From NCBI GenBank assembly GCA_947095585.1, contig OX352762.1, positions 27,752,669-27,816,668 of the forward strand: 64,000 bases of DNA. The letters run 5' to 3'. Below, piece after piece: positions 25,806 to 38,349 of the stretch. Numbering within the stretch: the stretch's first letter is position 1; each line of letters starts with the position of its first letter. The DNA comes from Nephrocerus scutellatus. Taxonomy: Eukaryota > Arthropoda > Insecta > Diptera > Pipunculidae. Under the pieces are notes generated by a model that was given only the letters and a program-made list of their open reading frames with translations, was not told the DNA's origin and did not search any database. Position numbers and translations under genes: made by a program.

Positions 25806-26215
25806 ATGGATCTTGCACCAAAGACACTGAAAAACTCGCAGTTCGTTAAAAACAAGCTTCGTTGGTACGACCACATATTCACCATCGCTAAGAATGCTGC
25901 TAAATGTTTAGGTTTGCTAAAACCGTGTAAGATGTACTTCACTCCCTCAGATCTGGCTACTATTTACATGGCATACATTCGCCATAAACTTGAATACAAC
26001 TATATTGCCTGGGCTGGTGCCCTCGAGACCACATTACATCCACTAAACATAATTCAGAATAGCGCGATAGAACTTATTGGTGACGTGAATATCGGGAAAA
26101 CAATCGATTCGCTTGAACATCGTAGGAATGTTTTCTGCTGGTCACTGTTTGATTGCTTTTTCCACAAGCGGTGTTTAAAAGAAATATCCGATGACTTTTA
26201 AATTCTATTTGTTAA
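25806..26215 (+). pseudogene. Jk-A copy 3: C-terminal fragment of RT ORF
   Basis: A nearly uninterrupted translation of about 130 residues covers the region after the RT palm. It includes VKNKLRWYDHIFTIAKNAAK, then PSDLATIYMAYIRHKLEYNY and a SLEHRRNV motif. It matches 57780-58140 of the 56868 copy, which has VNDKLRWYDHILTVAKNPAK. The catalytic domains are absent upstream and the 3' UTR is not retained. Confidence 0.85.
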
Positions 26216-28940
26216 ATTTTATAAAAATTATGTGTTATGAAATAACTTGAACTAAAGGGTCGACTATACTGGTAAATATTGCTTTTTTTAATTTCCCGAA
26301 ATTTTTTCACCAACTTTATCACCAATCCAACATAGCATAACCACATTAAAATAACAACCTTTATTATTTGATTTTAGAAATCTTTGTACGTGGACAAACA
26401 AACTATGTTCATCCTGATGGACGCAACCTTTAATGAAATGTCCATCGAAATTGACACCAAACTTTGCATTGAAAGACCAAAAAAATAGCGTCAGCTCTCT
26501 AATCTGATTTCTTTTATTTTCATTTCATAACTAACACACGAATTTACTTAATTTTTTAAAAAACTTACCAGACAAAAAGAAATTTTAAGTTTTAATTCAA
26601 GCTCTTTTTATTACAACCTCACTTCAGTGATTTTTTCCTTACCACAGGCATTATATCTCCCGAATTAGAGAAAAACTGAAAAACCCAAGTATATGTGCCA
26701 TAGAATATTGTATTTTTTCAGAAGATATTTCTTAATCCAAACATCGTAGAGGAGTGACAAAATATGTCTGGTGAAAAATAACGTTTCTGGGCACAATCGT
26801 TTAAGCGGGAATTCTTTTAATGTAGTCATCAGCACAATCTATTGTACAAAAAACAAAAAGGGTTAATGTGCCTATAAACATACTAAATAAATGACTTCTT
26901 GTCCAAGAGTCGGCTCGACTATTTGTTTGTGGGCAGAAACTACTTCGAGTTGTCCGACTTGATCCACAATATCTTTTTTTAGAGCAGAAAAAGCTGAAAC
27001 CCGCGTTTCTGTCTTGGATTTCGAAGTTGTCAGCATACGCCAACACCAGTCATCAGCGCTTAATAAATTTTTAAGATCAGGTTAAACGATTCACCAATGT
27101 GGAGTCATCCTGACCAGCTCGAACATGTTCTTCCCAACATTCATTGAACACGATTTATTGATCTACAAAGTTCTGTGGCGAGAAACCTCGTTGTGAATAC
27201 AATGAATGGGAATTCAAAAGGATGTCCCTTTTAAAGAAACATTTCATTTCCTATGTGTGTAATATAGTAACTGTATCTGCTATTTACAATTTTACAATCG
27301 ATTTTTGTGCGCATATGTTGCTCACAGCTGTTAAGTATTAAGTTCGGTTGCGGGTACTTGAACATTGCCTGAATCAGTCTATAACTTAATTTATCCCTTT
27401 CCGTTCATAACCATGAACTAATCCGCTTGGCACACTCAATTTTTACTTCAAAGAAAAGACCTTTAACCAAACGTACACGAAGTGGGTGGTACACAAAGCC
27501 GTATATATGCATCTACGTTGAAATATTATGCTATGACGATGAATTGATTATTTTTTATGCTGTTGCTCCCGAAAGAATAATGGAAAAACTGATATACCAT
27601 AAAATCAAGATCACATTATAATTATATGGCCACCAGTAATTGCTAAAGCTTCACCGGTTAAGTAAAAGTGCACAGTTAGGTGATTTTGTGATGGAAAATG
27701 TGAATACACATCTTATAACATTGTGTTCCTGGGATTAACGGTGTATTCCTTGCCGTATTGTTCTATTCCAAGCCGATAAAGTTAGAATAACCAAATGCTT
27801 CCAAGTGTACTTAATTATGCCACATGGTTGTATTTGTAAAACACATATAAATCCACAAATCGAAGAATTATCACTTGACGTTCCTTGTCCTCTTATTGGC
27901 AACAATTTCGCACTTCAAACCGAACAACGACCGAGAATGCAGTTCTGGTTTTTCGTTGCTGGTCCTTTTATGACTAAGCGAACGACCACACCATCAGCCG
28001 AAAATCCAATCAATTCAGTTTTCAATACCGCAACAATACAGTAATTCCCGTAATATACACACAAGAGAGGGTGTAACCGCAACTGAAGGATGAACGACAC
28101 ATTATCCTGATGCGTATATAACACGTTTCTGCAGAACAAAGGATATCCGGAATTAGTGATGTGTTAATGGAAAGATATTTCACAGGAATGAAGGGTTATT
28201 GTCAACTTAACTGGCGTATTCGCGTGAATGCGGGTAGATTATTGCATTTTAAGTATTTTTATTATTTTATAACTTTATACACACGTGCCGTTTTCTCACT
28301 CCTTGGTCCCTTGGTCCCGTAGGAGCAGACAATATCGAGTGCCTACTTATATGGCAGGCGAATAGGAAGTGAACAAATCTTTAATTTCGATTGAAGCGCA
28401 TTATGATTACAATCGACAACCATCGGTAAATATTGGTGAAGGTTTAGCTGCCGTTTTACTTCACAGAAGCATGGATTAAATTTAATTCTATTACCATGCC
28501 TTATTGTCAGTATTATTTTATTACATTGGAGCAGTTTTTGGAAGCTGTAGTGATTTCGTTAACTGACTGTCAAACTATCAAATATGGTTTGTTGTGCGAT
28601 AGAAAAAAATTCCAACAAGCAGGGCGCTTCATGGAGTAAATAATTTCTCAGCCCTACGAACAGACATTTTTCTGACAACATTTTGTAAAAAATAAGATAC
28701 GTTTTTCCATAGTTTTTATAGATAATGTTTCCCCCCTCATATAGTACTTAACGCTTCTCTCATCTAAGTTGGTGCAAAACTAATAAAAAAGGCCGGTCAA
28801 ATAACTTTACTTTAGCGAACCTGGTCAACGACATATTTTTAGTGATGACCTAGCTGTTTTAAATCAACCGCATGCGATCTCCATGACACCAAACAACCCA
28901 AATCTTCGATTCTTTCATTACTTTATAAAATACTATTTTG
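26216..28940. other. Intergenic, no supported gene
   Basis: Several short frames were examined: 26801-27046 minus (begins MLAYADN, slightly RT-like but otherwise unconvincing), 27427-27621 plus and 27805-28044 plus. None could be assigned. The rest is AT-rich. Confidence 0.4.
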
Positions 28941-29012
28941 GGACGCCATGGTTCAGTGGTAAGTGTTCTGAACTACTGAACGGGAGATTTGCAGTTTGAA
29001 TCACTGATGGAG
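28941..29012 (+). ncRNA. tRNA-like Pol III promoter sequence (pseudo-tRNA or SINE head)
   Basis: An A-box-like TGGTTCAGTGG lies at 28949-28959 and a B-box-like AGTTTGAATCA at 28993-29003. The spacing is that of a tRNA gene, after a GGACGCCA start that could mimic an acceptor arm. The 3' arm does not pair well (ACTGATGGAG) and the anticodon loop is not convincing, so it is not a functional tRNA. It lies about 230 bp upstream of the RTE-like ORF. Confidence 0.45.
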
Positions 29013-29239
29013 TAATGAGTTTTGAAACTCTATAAATTTTTTCATCGCCAGTCTGCCTTATGATATGATATGATTAGGGGATCGGCATTGCTATTGAGCG
29101 GGAAACTACTAAACTGACTGCTCAAAGCTTGGTTTGAGCCAGTAGCGCAAGAATCAAGATCGTGATGTAGTGCTTGCTCTACCTTCTAGTGGTGATTCCC
29201 GGGCAACTATGTGTATAAATCTGAACGGCAAGTGCGAAC

Positions 29240-31080
29240 GGTCTAGCGTTTTTAGTCTAAGTAACGCCGGTTAGCACCCTGTGGTACCGAAAAATGCCCG
29301 CTACAGAAACCGACACAACGCTTCGGATAAGTAATGATCGAATAAAGACGACTTTTGCCTATTGTACCCGGACTAAGACTGGTTTCTGGAATGTGAGGAC
29401 GCTCCTTGACTCTGAGAGTGAATAACCTAAAAAACCACATGGTGATCTTATCGGTCAGATTTCGGACTAGAGTACGGCGCGTCACGATCATACAGTGTTA
29501 CGCCCCAACGAATCCCTCGACTGAGGATGAAAAGAACAACTTCTACAATCAGCTAAGCGCTGTATTTAACCAAACGCCGAACGGAGATATCGTCATCGTG
29601 ATTAGGGACTTGAATGCCAAGGTATGCAACGACAATGAAGGACTCAAACATGTGATTGGGAAGCAAGGCCTCGACGAAATGTCGAAATGACAATGGACAA
29701 GGATTTGTTGATTTCTGCAACACCAACTACCTTCTCATAGGAGGCACCTTGTTTGAGCATAAGACCTGCCACAAGGTCAGCTGGGTGTCAACTGACAGGC
29801 AATCATCATCCAACAAAATCGACCATGTGGCGATCAGCCGACGTTTTAGGAGCTGTCTTTTAGACATCGGAAACAGACGAGGAGCCGACATGGGTATGGT
29901 ACGGGAACGTAACCTTATGGTAGCTACTGTCCAGTTACGTATTGCATCTGTTCAAAGAATCCGTAATATCATCCGAATGCCTAGGTATAACATCGACCGG
30001 CTAAAGATCCACTCAGTACGCCAACAATTAAGGGATCATTTATCTCAAGAAGAGGAAGCAAATTCTCTACGGTCCTTAATGGTGTACTCGCTAACGATAT
30101 GCACCCAAATCAAACGGAGCTGCCGGAAGTAACAATTTCCCGAAATCGTACCTCAACTCCCAGTAAAGATGAGATCGCTACCGCGAGCAACGCACTAAAG
30201 ATCAACAAGTCGGTAGGACTAGATGGTATATCCGCAGAGCTTCTGCGTGCCACTCCAACGACATCAGGAGAGCTTTTATATCCGCTTGTAGAGAGAGAGC
30301 TTGGAAGGCAGAAAGTTTCCCCGACGAGTGGAAAAAGGGAATGATTGTCAAACTTCCTAAAAAAGTAGTCTTATGGAGTGCGAAAACTGGAGAGGCATTT
30401 TCATTCTTCCTGCAGTTGCAAAGGTAATAGCCAATAGTCTCGACCGAAGGTGAAACTGACGGGACATTGTCAATCGAAGCGGCAAAGCCAAATCATTGTT
30501 TGGAATGATGTCCATGATATGGCGAAGCAATGCTATCAGCTTAAACACCAAGCTGCGGCTGTTCCGTTCAAATGTTGAATATGTGCTGTTGTTGGGTGCA
30601 GCACTTGAAAGGTGACCGCTACTATAACAAAAGGATTACAAATGTTCGTAAATAGGTGCCTACGGAATATTGTAAGGGTTTTCTGGCCTAACCGTATCTC
30701 TATCGATCATCTTTAGCAGAGAACAGGTCAGGAACCAATAGGCACAACTATCCAACGACTGAAGTGGCAGTGGATTGGTCATACACTCCGAATAGGCGAC
30801 AGTTCCATAGCAAACCACGCAATGTTATCTCAGGATGGTAGAAGAACGGGTCGTCCGAGGAATACATAGCGCAGAACAGTTGAGGAGGAGTAACGGCAAT
30901 TGGGGAAGAGTTGGAGAGAGCTTAAGCTCATTGCCAGAAAACGAACGCGTAGGCGTTGTAGAGGTCCCACAAGACCCACAAGTGGATATAGGACATAAAG
31001 AAATAAGAGCCTGCCCTATGGGGAAAATATGATATTGTGGTATGTTATATGATGTGTCTGTGATGTAACCACACCCGTGA
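29240..31080 (+). pseudogene. RTE-like retrotransposon (family C), defective
   Basis: The endonuclease is recognisable in pieces. A WNVRTL start lies near 29388, IIQCYAPTNPSTEDEKNNFY at 29490-29550 and DLNAKV at about 29608. FVDFCNTNYLLIGGTLFEHK at 29703-29762 and KIDHVAISRRFRSCLLD at 29817-29867 follow. RT begins at about 30160 with KDEIATASNALKINKSVGLD, then ISAELL, and FPDEWKKGMIVKLPKK at about 30318-30365. The YADD-containing palm is missing, because sequence jumps near 30450 to the C-terminal part (SNVEYVLLLGA; RLKWQWIGHTLRIGDSSIA; GRRTGRPRNT). The 3' end near 31030-31080 is ATGATATTG/TGATG-rich. There are frameshifts throughout. Confidence 0.85.
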
Positions 31081-33554
31081 AGAAGCGTTCATATCACCTA
31101 ATTCTCATTAAGTTTCCCTTCAGTCTAGTGATACTTCCATTTCTTGAATACATAAACTACGAAAAACAATTTCATTATATATTTTATTAATGCAATTAGC
31201 AATTTGCTTTTAAGGATATTTATAATAATTTATTTTATTCTTCAGAAATTTGCCGCTGCTCTAAGCCACACTGGTATAGAAGATGTCTAGTGTAGTAGCG
31301 TATATCAAATTTCTATCATAAGCTTTTTATCTGTGAGGCGTAGGATGCTTTTTTCTAGTTTTCGTTCGTGAGATCGTTTCCTGTTATCATACTCATATAG
31401 TATCAGACTATGGATCGTGTATTATAGCTCAATTTTGTGTCAGGCTTCCAAGTCCAAGTAATTTATACTCCCATCTCCCCTAAGGAAAACCATCAGATCG
31501 AGTTAACAGCATTATAAATTCCTCATAAGAATTCTAAACAAATTAATAAAGCAATAACTATTTACATGTGTCGGATACAATAATACAAGCAGACGACGAA
31601 TTTTAGATAACACCAAACTCGTACACAAGTATATAGAGAGCTACAAATTAGAACCACCATGACCACGACAGCTCGTAAACAATATGAGATACAACAAATG
31701 CTTCGTTTAGGATTGCATAACAACGGATAATTTTTTTTTATTGCATTCTCTTTGAGCTTTTTAAGCAAACAGCTCAAGTATTAGCGAGTTGTGGCCGGTT
31801 TGTTCATTGTGGTGTTGTTAGCAGTTTAATGGAATATTTGAGGTGTCTAACTCTTAAAAATTTAATGTGATCTGCTGCTGTTCACGAGAATGTGTGACTT
31901 TCTCGTTTAAGCAGGAGCTCTTTAAGACAGACATAAATTTGTTCATGGACGGTCGCGTATTGTTTACAATTAAATTGTCTTAATCAAACGATGTGGTGGT
32001 ATTTTTGTTTGCGTTTGGTTTTATTTAATTAAATTTTATTTTTCATTTTGTGTTTATGAAGTGGTAATTAGCATGGATTTACACACCGCCCTATGTGCCG
32101 TTTGAAAGTTAACTTTGCTTTTAATTATCCCCTAAATAACTAACGTAGTTAGTCAATTATCACTCCTCTGCGATAATTTGGCTGTTGGTTAAACTTTACA
32201 CAAAAAACAAAACAACAAGAACAAATAATGCAATAATAATTTGTTAAAATTTATTTTCTCAACCATAATTGAACACATGGTAAACCGCATTCATTATTTT
32301 GGATATCGTTGAATTGCCGCAGGTCACAACTATGGTGTGGCATTTGCAGGCGGCATTTTTTCTTTTATTTAGTTGTCTCTTAACTACTGGTACTAATATA
32401 ATTAATAAATTACTCAATAAACATACAGTTGTTTTAGAAAACTGAAATATAATTTTAGTAATCAACATATTGCACCCTACTTCGTAAGAGTATATTCCGT
32501 ATCTGGCACTTCATTGGAAACCGCCAAAATGTGGGCTTTAGTAGAGTTTTTTTTTAAGAAATGCAAGATTTTGAATCAATTAGTTTTCTATTGGATATCT
32601 TACCATGCTCTTTTTTCTCAGCCATAAAGCTGCAAATTTAGTAACTATTTTGCTTTATTTGTGATTTGAGGTCTAAGAATTAGGAGTTTTAATCATGAAC
32701 GTCACATATCGCGCAGTCAGTAGTTTCTAACATTTAGACGACTACTAAGGAGTTTTTCATTTAGTAAAAATTATAGTATTTTTAAGTAGAAAATCAATAG
32801 ATAAATTAGTTTCGCAACAATATATATATCATAAATAATTTTCAATAATCGCTCACACAACAACGCTCATAACTCGTACCTACGGCGCCGAACATCGGAC
32901 GGTACGCGATTCCACTCGAAGCGTTAAAAGGCGAAACAACGAAAATGCAAAATGCAATAATTATCATATTTAATTAAGTTTTTAAATACATACATACATA
33001 TATCAAGTGTCATTCTTTTATGCAGTCGGTTCCCGCTTGTAGTATGAGTTAAAAAAAATAAACAGAAAAAGAAGCAAAACAAATAGATACGTTGATGGAC
33101 ACTGAGTGTGCTTAGCGCAGAGACAAAACAGGATCGTTGGTACAGGGGTACTGCTGGCGGGGAGACGATACACTCGAAGGAGATGTGCACTGGTACTATT
33201 TTCTCAGGGGAATTCCCAAAGAAGTCGTTATGAATACTTTGAACTTTAACATCGACGCGAAGTAGTAAGTACCTATGATTGAACCTGGGTGTGTGTCATG
33301 AATTTCAGTTTAACTGTCAATTCAACACATATTTCATTTTTAAAGAAACTTATTAAATTGCTATTTAAATACATTAGAAGTTTGCAGATTTAATTATAAA
33401 TATCGTTGGTATATTCTAAAGATTACTTAATTGAAAGGTAAATGAGAATTACGATACTTCGGAATTAAATTTGCCTCGGTATAACTTATTATCGTTATTT
33501 TACCTACGACCCGGACTATCAATTTATGTTCGTAGCGATATTGCATTTTCAATG
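31081..33554. other. Intergenic, no supported gene
   Basis: AT-rich DNA with no recognised coding or repeat content. A slightly GC-richer patch lies at 32855-32940 (CTACGGCGCCGAACATCGGA), but no gene start can be argued from it. Confidence 0.4.
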
Positions 33555-34592
33555 TGTACATAATTCTGGTTGACTTCGCTATTTTGGCCAGACAACAGGT
33601 GTATTGAGATATTCTGCCATAAACAATCTTACTCGGCTCGTAAATTAGCCTACATGAATTCCCGGCACTGCAAATCTGTCCGGAACACCTTAGACTTGTT
33701 CTTCAGCTCTCACCGAGATAAGTGTATATTACATTACTTCCCGCTCTCATTATGTAATATTCTATATCGCCTCTAGACTCATCCGGCCATTGTCTAGTAT
33801 CAGCAACATTTCTCGTTGTTAAATAACTCAGATAGAGAAAAAACTCAAAAAAAATATGGCAATATGAGATGGCCTTAGCAACTTTTTTGAGAGTATTAGC
33901 TGGTCGCTGTTGTTTCGTGACCGCGACGTTGCTATGAGAGACTTCCCTTTCAGGAAAAAGTCTGTCAAACCCAAGGAAGATGTGTGATAAGATTTTTTCA
34001 CATGACCATAGACGAAAGAGACTGTTTCCTACGCTATAGCCTACCCTCGAAAGTAGGCATTATCCACACAAGTGGATAGTGGAAACTCCAACAGTAGTTT
34101 TGCTTTGCGCATGAGTAGTTTAGCAGAAAAATTGTTTTGATCGTGTGAAAAATAGAGAACATTACTCGCTAAAAGGTCCTTATCATGCTCGTTAGATTGC
34201 CGCACTCGGCTACCGACTCGTACTTCAAGAACGATAGCGTCCACTTTCCTAGCTCCTTATGGAATATACTATAACTGTAAGGCCTCTAGGATTAGAGAGG
34301 ATTGTTTTCGTTTTTATAAAGCAAATCAACTGAGGAAAACCAAACAAAATTAAGATGAAATGATGGCGAGTCTAACCAAAGGTAGTAACTATTTTGGTCA
34401 TTTGTGAAAAGAATTAAAAAAAAATAGTTTCGTCGTCCATTACAATGACATTCCAGCTGTCAGCTCTAAGGACAAGACCAAGCAGCTTTCTACGCATTTT
34501 GCGTTCCAATAATAGCGCGAAATCCTTCGTAACCGGCAGTATGCATTAAGTTCTACTGGTGGTTTGATGACATATCTCACCTAACGCTCTTT
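33555..34592 (+). pseudogene. Jk-A copy 4, split by repeat F
   Basis: The endonuclease end is visible as INNLTRLVN-PT-IPGTANLSG (about 33620-33690). A linker follows, with WSLLFRDRDVAM and FRKKSVKPK at about 33895-33980. Repeat F interrupts at 33982-34282. Jk-A then resumes with CCTCTAGGATTAGAGAGG and continues, decayed, to a GGLMTYLT-like RT fragment near 34550. Numerous stops and deletions make it inactive. Confidence 0.78.
33982..34282 (-). repeat. Interspersed repeat F, copy 2, inserted in Jk-A
   Basis: About 300 bp, the reverse complement of repeat F at 1384-1641. It shares GTGTGGATAATGCCTACTTT, then CGAGGGTAGG and the TTTTTCACACGATCAAAACA block. Jk-A sequence is recognisable on both sides, so this is a nested insertion. 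No clear target duplication remains. Confidence 0.7.
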
Positions 34593-34599
34593 CGCTTAA

Positions 34600-36039
34600 C
34601 TTGTAAAGGGTAACAAAGATCCAAACAGCAATAAGAAACTAAAACATAATTACATCCTAACTCAAATTTAAGAAAAATTAAAAAAGCAAGAAGAACCTAT
34701 CAACACGTTGCAAAAACGCACAGATAAAGTGGAGCAGATTGCTCAAGAAATCTTTAAAAATAAATATCCATGATAAAGCCCATAATTTTATGGAATACTA
34801 ATGGCCTGTTAAAGCATAAAAATGAGCTCCAAGTTATCCTTGAGACACATTTAATCAATCATTTGTTAAATTTAACAACTACGAGACTTATTGTACAAAC
34901 CATCCAAACAATAATGCCAGAGGAGGCAGTGCAATTATTGTCAAGCAGTGTATAGAACACTACGAGGAAGAGAAACTATGTATAGCGGAGTTTCAAGGAA
35001 CAACAATTACATTGCGGACCAAGGAACATCCTTTATCGATCACTGCAGTCTATATATAGCCCTACAAAGCATATTATAAGTCCCGATCAATACTAATACA
35101 AAACTAATAGTTAGACCTAAAAACAGATTCATTATGGGCGGTGGCTTCAACGCAAAGCACATCTATTGGGGATCAAGATTAACTATAACTGAAGGAAGAA
35201 ATCTTCTTAAATCCATTCAAGAAACTGGATGTGATCTCATTTCTACTGGAAAACCTTCTTACTGACCAACTGATCATAATAAAACTCCTGATCTTATAGA
35301 TTTTTTCATAGCCAAACAAATCTCAAGAAATTATCTGATAATAGAAGACGGTACAGATCTCTCTTCCGATCACTCCCCGGTCTACTTGAGCCTCTGCGAC
35401 CAAAAAATTTGTAAAAATCCACTGGAATTATTTTAAGGAAGTATTAGAGCAAGAGATAAGTCTTTACACTCATCCGCGAACTAAAACCCAGCTTGATGAA
35501 AAGATTTTATCTTTCACCCAACATATACAAAAAGCTGCATGGAAAAGCACACCTATAAGTGAAAGAAAAACTCCTAGATTTACGATTTCCTAGATTTCGA
35601 TCGGTACCTAAGGGAATTAACCAATGATAAATCTACGAATTTTTCGCCGTGGAAAGCCATAAAGCTCCTAAAAAAACCAATAAAACATATCATCAGAAGA
35701 AGCAATAATACATGGGCCAAAAGTAAAACAGAGAAGGCAGCTAAGGCAGCTATATTTGCTTAGTTGCAAAATATATTTCAACCGAATGAAAATCATCATG
35801 AGGAAACCTGGCAAGAAGTTAATGAAGATAACGTCACTATTCCGATTGTTACACTTAGTGAGTTAAAAAAAGAAATTCATAAAAATCTTAAAACTAAAAA
35901 AGCACCCGGTTATGACCTTATTTCGGCTGAAGTTTTAAAACAACTGCCATTAAAAGCGTTGGAAAAATTAAGAAGATTATTTAACTCTTGCATTCGTCTT
36001 AAACATGCTCCCTCTTACTGGAAAGTGGCAGAAGTACAC
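34600..36039 (+). pseudogene. Jockey-like element B, defective
   Basis: The likely ORF1 tail (QEEPINTLQKRTDKVEQIAQ) ends at 34770. ORF2 begins at 34770 with IKPIILWNTNGLLKHKNELQ, the jockey-type endonuclease start. Later endonuclease blocks are FIMGGGFNAKHIYWGS (about 35130-35175) and DLSSDHSPVYLSL (about 35355-35395). RT starts at about 35840 with VTLSELKKEIHKNLKTKKAP, then GYDLISAEVLK and HAPSYWKVAEV, where similarity ends at the junction with the R1-like element. Frameshifts and stops are present. It differs clearly from Jk-A. Confidence 0.83.
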
Positions 36040-38009
36040 AAGTACAAATATCATGCCCAACAATGCTTAGGGCTATAGTAGAGCACCTATTTTCCAAGGG
36101 ATCATACACTTTGTGCAACATAATAAGAGAAATTAGCACAGAAAGTATTCCCAGGCTATCACTGGATGAACTCGTCAATGCATGTAAAAGAATACGTGAC
36201 AACAAGGCTCCTGGACCCGTTGGCATACCTAATAAAGCATTGAAAGCGGCAATCCGAAATAGACCGGACATGTTCATGGCATGCATGCAACAGTGTCTAG
36301 AGGAAGGAGTTTTCCCTGAACCTTGGAAGATGCAACATTTAGTACTGCTCCCAAATGGATACAAACAGCCTGGGGAACCATCATCTTACCGCCCAATATG
36401 CCTACTCGATACAATGGGAAAGATACTAGAGCGGATCATATGTGACAGATTGCTTTATATAGCAGATGATAGAGGAGTACTGTCAGATCATCAGTTCGGG
36501 TTTCGAAAATGGCTTGAACGTCGTTGTCATAAAGGCGGTGGTCAATATAGCAAAGAAAGCGATAGAATGAGATAGGTGGCGATGGGGCACAAAGGAATCC
36601 TGTGCAGTAGTGACACTGGATATAAAAAACGCCTTTAACTTCGCAAATTGGTCCTCAATAAGAAGATCACTAGCCAGAATTGAGGCACCGTACTACCTAC
36701 GGAAGATAATTTGAAGCTGCTACTTAAGCAATAGAAGGTTGAGGTACGAAACCAAAAAGGGAGCAAAGTAATATAACGTCTCCGCAGGAGTCCCAAAAGG
36801 ATAGGTGCTGGGCCCTCTTCTATGGAACATTATGTACGATGGAGTCCTAAGACTAACACTACCACCAGGGGTAAACATATTTTGATTCGCTGATGATATC
36901 GCCGCTGTTACCATGTCAAAAACAAAATATGGAAAAGACTCAGCCAAAGAAAATGGAATACATAAGTATACGGGTTGGTAATCAGACTATCAGTTCAAAG
37001 TATTCTGTCAAATACCTAGGAGTAATGATTGCCAGTAGGCTCCTTTTTAAAATACACGTGGACTACTCTAGCAAAAAGGCGTTTCAGATGCAGGCAGCAC
37101 TATCTCGCATACTGTCAAACGTCGGAGGACCAGGATATTCAAGAAGGATTCTAATGTGCAGAGTAGTCAGCTCGGTCTATCCTTTAGGCAGCCCCAGTTT
37201 GGGCGGTGGCACTGTCGACTAAGGACATAACATATCGTCTACATACAGACTTAGTGCACTGAGGACGATCAGCGGTTTCCGAACGATATCGGAAGATGCA
37301 GCCCTGGTTATAGCAGGAATGGTTCCAGCAGATATCCTTGCAGATGAAGAGCCAATACAATAGAAGAGCCTCAATTCAACAGGATAGAAAAAATGCAAAA
37401 AATTATCAAGGAGGAAACAAAGGGGCTCAATAACCTCAATGGCCGTATGGCAAGCTCGTTGAGACGCAAGTTTAATATGTAGATGGACCTACAAGCTGAT
37501 CCCGAAAATTGAAATATGGACAAGCCGATCTCATGGTAACTGCAATTGCCAACTTTGTCAGGGTATGGCGGCTATCGTAAATATCTTCACCGATTTAGAC
37601 ACGATAGCTCACCATTCTGCCCAGATTGTCGGGACCTGGACGAAGACAAGGAGCATGTGGTTTTTCATTGCAGACGCTACTGATAATGGAGAAGCAATCT
37701 GTCAGGTCCACTGTTCATTTGAGAAGATACCTATGTTAAGATCTGAGCACAACTGGACGGCTGTGTGTGTAAATTTGTAACGAATGTGCAAAAAGAGCTG
37801 CGAAGAATCGAAAAACATTCAGAAGGCTAATCTGCTAACCAAATAACTGCCAGCGGGGAGAGTGGTTCAAGTGTGTTAGGTGGGTTTAGTAAGTAGGCGT
37901 ACTTCCTGACTCGAACACTCAGGGTTACGAATCATGCATACTAATATCCCTGGAGGGTTCTATTAGTATCTTGGAAGATTCTCATCCTTTGGCACAGCAA
38001 AAAAAAAAC
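36040..38009 (+). pseudogene. R1-clade-like non-LTR retrotransposon, defective, with poly(A)
   Basis: RT blocks run in order: LSLDELVNACKRIRDNKAPG (about 36160-36220), EPSSYRPICLLDTMGKILER (about 36375-36435), SDHQFGFRK, and an FNFANW-like motif near 36640. VLGPLLWNIMYDGVLRL (about 36807-36857) and FADDI at 36886-36900 follow. SNVGGPGYSRRILMCRVVSS comes after the palm. The C-terminal zinc-knuckle-like FCPDCRDLDEDKEHVVFHC (about 37618-37675) is typical of R1-clade ends. Frameshifts separate these blocks, so it is inactive. A run of 10 A at 37999-38008 marks the 3' end. AGTACAC occurs at both edges (36033-36039 and 38010-38016) and may be the target duplication. Confidence 0.83.
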
Positions 38010-38016
38010 AGTACAC

Positions 38017-38349
38017 TCATGGGTATCATCATGGCATGCACGCTGCAAGCAGGCAAGTGCAGTGTGCATGCGCATGGCAATGACAAGGACATTAAAACAT
38101 ACGTTACACACACACGGGTATCGGCATGGCGCATGGCACCACATTGCATACGAGCAGAGGCAATTTGTATACCGCATAACAACGGCAGGGACAGCGAACA
38201 TACATGACGAGCATACGTACCCTTTATTTAATGCATCTAGACCAAAGTACCGTTAGTTTAGAATAAAAGAACGCTGCTGACCGACCAGCAACTGGTAAGT
38301 TGTCTTGTGTTCTTCTCGTTATTAGTATCTTAGTTAGTTATATAGAGTT
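38017..38349. other. Unclassified, possible repeat leader
   Basis: GC-moderate sequence rich in GCATG and ACACAC phrases, then AGAATAAAAGAACGCTGCTG near 38261, which looks like a polyadenylation region. It could belong to an LTR or untranslated leader continuous with the tandem repeats that follow. No protein was recognised. Confidence 0.35.

Noticed and set aside
25621..25827. Minus-strand 68-codon frame ending in a basic RKRGRS stretch, considered as a piggyBac-type transposase C-terminus.
   Set aside because: The resemblance is limited to a few basic residues; no catalytic or cysteine motifs are present.
26801..27046. Minus-strand frame beginning MLAYADN, considered as an RT YADD motif.
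   Set aside because: The sequence after the motif does not continue as RT in any frame, and no upstream RT blocks were found.
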